The notes beneath the pieces are model-generated. The model was not told where the DNA came from. It was given only the letters and a program-made list of their open reading frames with translations, and searched no databases. This document shows, in pieces, positions 62,416 to 64,000 of a stretch of DNA of 64,000 nucleotides. The stretch is taken from positions 434,001-498,000 of the forward strand of contig NZ_BOPB01000009.1 in NCBI RefSeq assembly GCF_016863535.1, read 5' to 3'. This stretch comes from Micromonospora lutea (GTDB taxonomy: Bacteria > Actinomycetota > Actinomycetes > Mycobacteriales > Micromonosporaceae). Made by a program: the position numbers and the translations under genes. The first letter of the stretch is position 1. Each line of letters opens with the position of its first letter.

Positions 62416-63636
62416 GTGGACGTCATCGCCCTGCTCCGGCCGCGTGGCGCCGTGCCAGTGTTGCGGGCGGCGCTGGTGTGGGCCGGGGTCGCGCTCCTGC
62501 CCGCGCTCTGGGTGATGGCGCCGGCCGTGGCGAACAGCGGCGACGGTGTCGGCGTCATGGGCTGGTGGCTGCCGGTGCGCTACCTGGTGCCGGTGCTGAT
62601 CGTGGTGCTACCGGCGGGTCTGCTGCGTCGCCGGCCGCTGACCGCGCTCGGCCTGATGCTCGCCGGTGCCACGCTGTGCAGCGCGACAGTGCACGGCCGG
62701 GACCCGGGGTACCTCGGGGATCTGTTCGTCCTCCAGTTCCTCGCCGTCGACGCGGCGCTCGCCGTGGTCGCCGCGAACCGCCCCCGTCGGGTGTCGGTGC
62801 CCGCCGCCGGGGTGGTGCTGGTGACGCAGTTGCTCGCGGCCTTCGTGAACCTCGGTGTCGAGCCGGTGAACCAGGCCGCGCTGACCGTGCTGGCGGTCGC
62901 GGCGGCCTGGATCGCCGGCAACTCGGTGCGGGCCCGGCGGAACTACGCCGCCGCGTTGCGCGTCCACGCCGCCACCGAGGCGGTCACCGCCGAGCGGCTG
63001 CGCATCGCCAGGGAGCTGCACGACATGGTCGCGCACAGCATCGGCGTCATCGCCATTCAGGCCGGGGTGGGCGCGCGGGTGATCGACACCCAGCCGGCCC
63101 AGGCCCGCGCCGCACTGGCCACCATCGAGGCGGCCAGCCGGGACACCCTGGCCGGGCTGCGGCGTACCCTCGGCGCGTTGCGTCGTGGCGACGGGGATCC
63201 GGCGTCGCTGGAGCCCACGCCCGGGTTGGCGGACCTGGACCGGCTGATCGCGGCCACCGGCCATGCCGGTGTTCGGGTCGAGCTGGGTACGGTCGGCGAC
63301 GCGCCCGTCCCGGCGGAGGTCGACCTCGCCGCGTTCCGCATCGTCCAGGAGGCACTCACGAACGTGGTCCGCCACGCCGGGGTCGACGCGTGCCAGGTCA
63401 TCGTCGAGCGTGGCGACGACGCGGTCACGGTGGAGGTCGTCGACGACGGCCGTGGCGGCCCGATCGGCATCGACGGGCACGGACTGATCGGTATGCGCGA
63501 GCGGGTGCTGGCCGTCGGTGGACACTTCCGGGCCGGTCCACGGCCCGAGGGAGGCTTCCGGGTGGCGGCCCGGCTGCCGGTGTCGTCGGAGAACGTCGTC
63601 CCGGCCGGCGTTCGTCCGGCCGAGGCGGTCGAATGA
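62416..63636 (+). CDS. NarL-type sensor histidine kinase
   Basis: 406 residues. About five membrane helices in the first 170 residues are followed by a HisKA_3 dimerisation helix with the phosphorylated histidine H202 (ERLRIARELHDMVAHSIG). The HATPase domain has QEALTNVVRHAGVD, VEVVDDGRGG and GHGLIGMRERV. No extracytoplasmic sensor domain is seen, so it may sense within the membrane or the adjacent exporter. GTG 62416 is fixed by the leaderless -10. Coupled to the regulator by ATGA. Confidence 0.92.
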   Translation: MDVIALLRPRGAVPVLRAALVWAGVALLPALWVMAPAVANSGDGVGVMGWWLPVRYLVPVLIVVLPAGLLRRRPLTALGLMLAGATLCSATVHGRDPGYLGDLFVLQFLAVDAALAVVAANRPRRVSVPAAGVVLVTQLLAAFVNLGVEPVNQAALTVLAVAAAWIAGNSVRARRNYAAALRVHAATEAVTAERLRIARELHDMVAHSIGVIAIQAGVGARVIDTQPAQARAALATIEAASRDTLAGLRRTLGALRRGDGDPASLEPTPGLADLDRLIAATGHAGVRVELGTVGDAPVPAEVDLAAFRIVQEALTNVVRHAGVDACQVIVERGDDAVTVEVVDDGRGGPIGIDGHGLIGMRERVLAVGGHFRAGPRPEGGFRVAARLPVSSENVVPAGVRPAEAVE

Positions 63637-64000
63637 CCATCCGGGTGCTGCTCGCCGACGACCAGCCGCTGGTGCGGGCGGGGCTGCGGGTCCTGATCAC
63701 CGATGTGCCGGACATGGCGGTGGTCGGCGAGGCGGGCACCGGCGCCGAGGCGGTGCGCCTGGCCCGGGAAATGGTGCCCGACGTGGTGTTGATGGATCTG
63801 CGGATGCCGGGAACCGACGGCATCCAGGCGACGCGGACGATCACCGACTCCGGCGGACCCGTCCGGGTGCTGGTGCTCACCACGTTCGACGACGACGAGC
63901 ACGTGCACGCCGCGCTGCGGGCCGGTGCGAGTGGCTTTCTGGTCAAGGACATGGCGTTGGAGGACATTCTCGGCGCGATCCGGGTGGTGGCGGCCGGGGA
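63633..64000 (+). CDS. NarL/LuxR-type response regulator, 3' end outside the window
   Basis: The first 122 residues are a receiver domain: acidic pair in VLLADDQPLVRAGL, the phosphoacceptor D55 in VVLMDLRMPGTDGI, the threonine in VLVLTTFDDDEHV and lysine in GFLVKDMALEDIL. The DNA-binding part is not visible. It overlaps the kinase stop (ATGA). Confidence 0.93.
   Translation, partial: MTIRVLLADDQPLVRAGLRVLITDVPDMAVVGEAGTGAEAVRLAREMVPDVVLMDLRMPGTDGIQATRTITDSGGPVRVLVLTTFDDDEHVHAALRAGASGFLVKDMALEDILGAIRVVAAG

Overview
The window is very GC-rich DNA with actinobacterial start-codon use (many GTG starts, ATGA and GTGA gene overlaps). The gene content points to the Micromonosporaceae, most likely Micromonospora or a close relative. 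This is inferred from the proteins, codon bias and repeats; no 16S rRNA gene, tRNA gene, phage, plasmid or CRISPR locus is visible. About 56 coding regions cover most of the window. The first gene lacks its 5' end and the last its 3' end.

Layout. 1-4.5 kb: flavin monooxygenase fragment, an alpha/beta hydrolase whose nucleophile is lost, trehalose-6-phosphate synthase, and a membrane protein. 5-14.3 kb: PlsC-type acyltransferase, a large nucleotide cyclase/ATPase, a small repeat protein, a Crp/Fnr regulator, a Rv2179c-like RNase, a flavin-type oxidase, phosphofructokinase (PPi-type residues), ProC and a DUF2203 protein. 14.3-17.7 kb: an accessory locus with a SLATT-type two-TM protein (preceded by a coupled 33-codon ORF) facing a two-gene metallophosphoesterase/HAD operon. 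This is the best candidate here for an undescribed, possibly defensive or nucleotide-signalling, system. 18-22.4 kb: two GNATs and a glycine-betaine ABC transporter. 23-26 kb: glutathione peroxidase, secreted chitinase and a lipoprotein. 26-35.7 kb: DAHP synthase, threonine aldolase, endonuclease IV, PASTA kinase with its Rv2175c-like partner, prenyl synthase, MetF and a CDP-alcohol phosphatidyltransferase. Together with PlsC and the RNase this resembles the Mycobacterium tuberculosis Rv2172c-Rv2182c neighbourhood.

35.8-40.6 kb is a tightly overlapping five-gene operon for carotenoid end-group modification (CrtA-like, GNAT, CruF, glycosyltransferase, CrtI/CrtD), similar in content to what is expected for glycosylated carotenoids such as sioxanthin. 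41.3-48.2 kb is an SOS mutasome region: two LexA boxes, a SAV_6107-type HEPN protein, ImuA', a polymerase-dead ImuB and DnaE2. 48.3-57.1 kb holds a methyltransferase, a phosphodiesterase-like protein, DinB, a DUF3040 protein and a MoxR/DUF58/transglutaminase operon. 57.4-60.4 kb is leuS behind a leaderless 12-codon leader peptide with three Leu codons and an intrinsic terminator, which looks like ribosome-mediated attenuation. 60.5-64 kb is an ABC exporter divergent from a NarL-type two-component system.

Recurring non-coding structure: (1) at least a dozen genes have an nAnnnT -10 hexamer ending 6-8 bases before the start codon, so they are probably transcribed as leaderless mRNAs; (2) three bipartite palindromic repeats share an identical 31-base offset; (3) three hairpins have arms starting GTYGATCA; (4) one 122-base inverted repeat lies between divergent genes.
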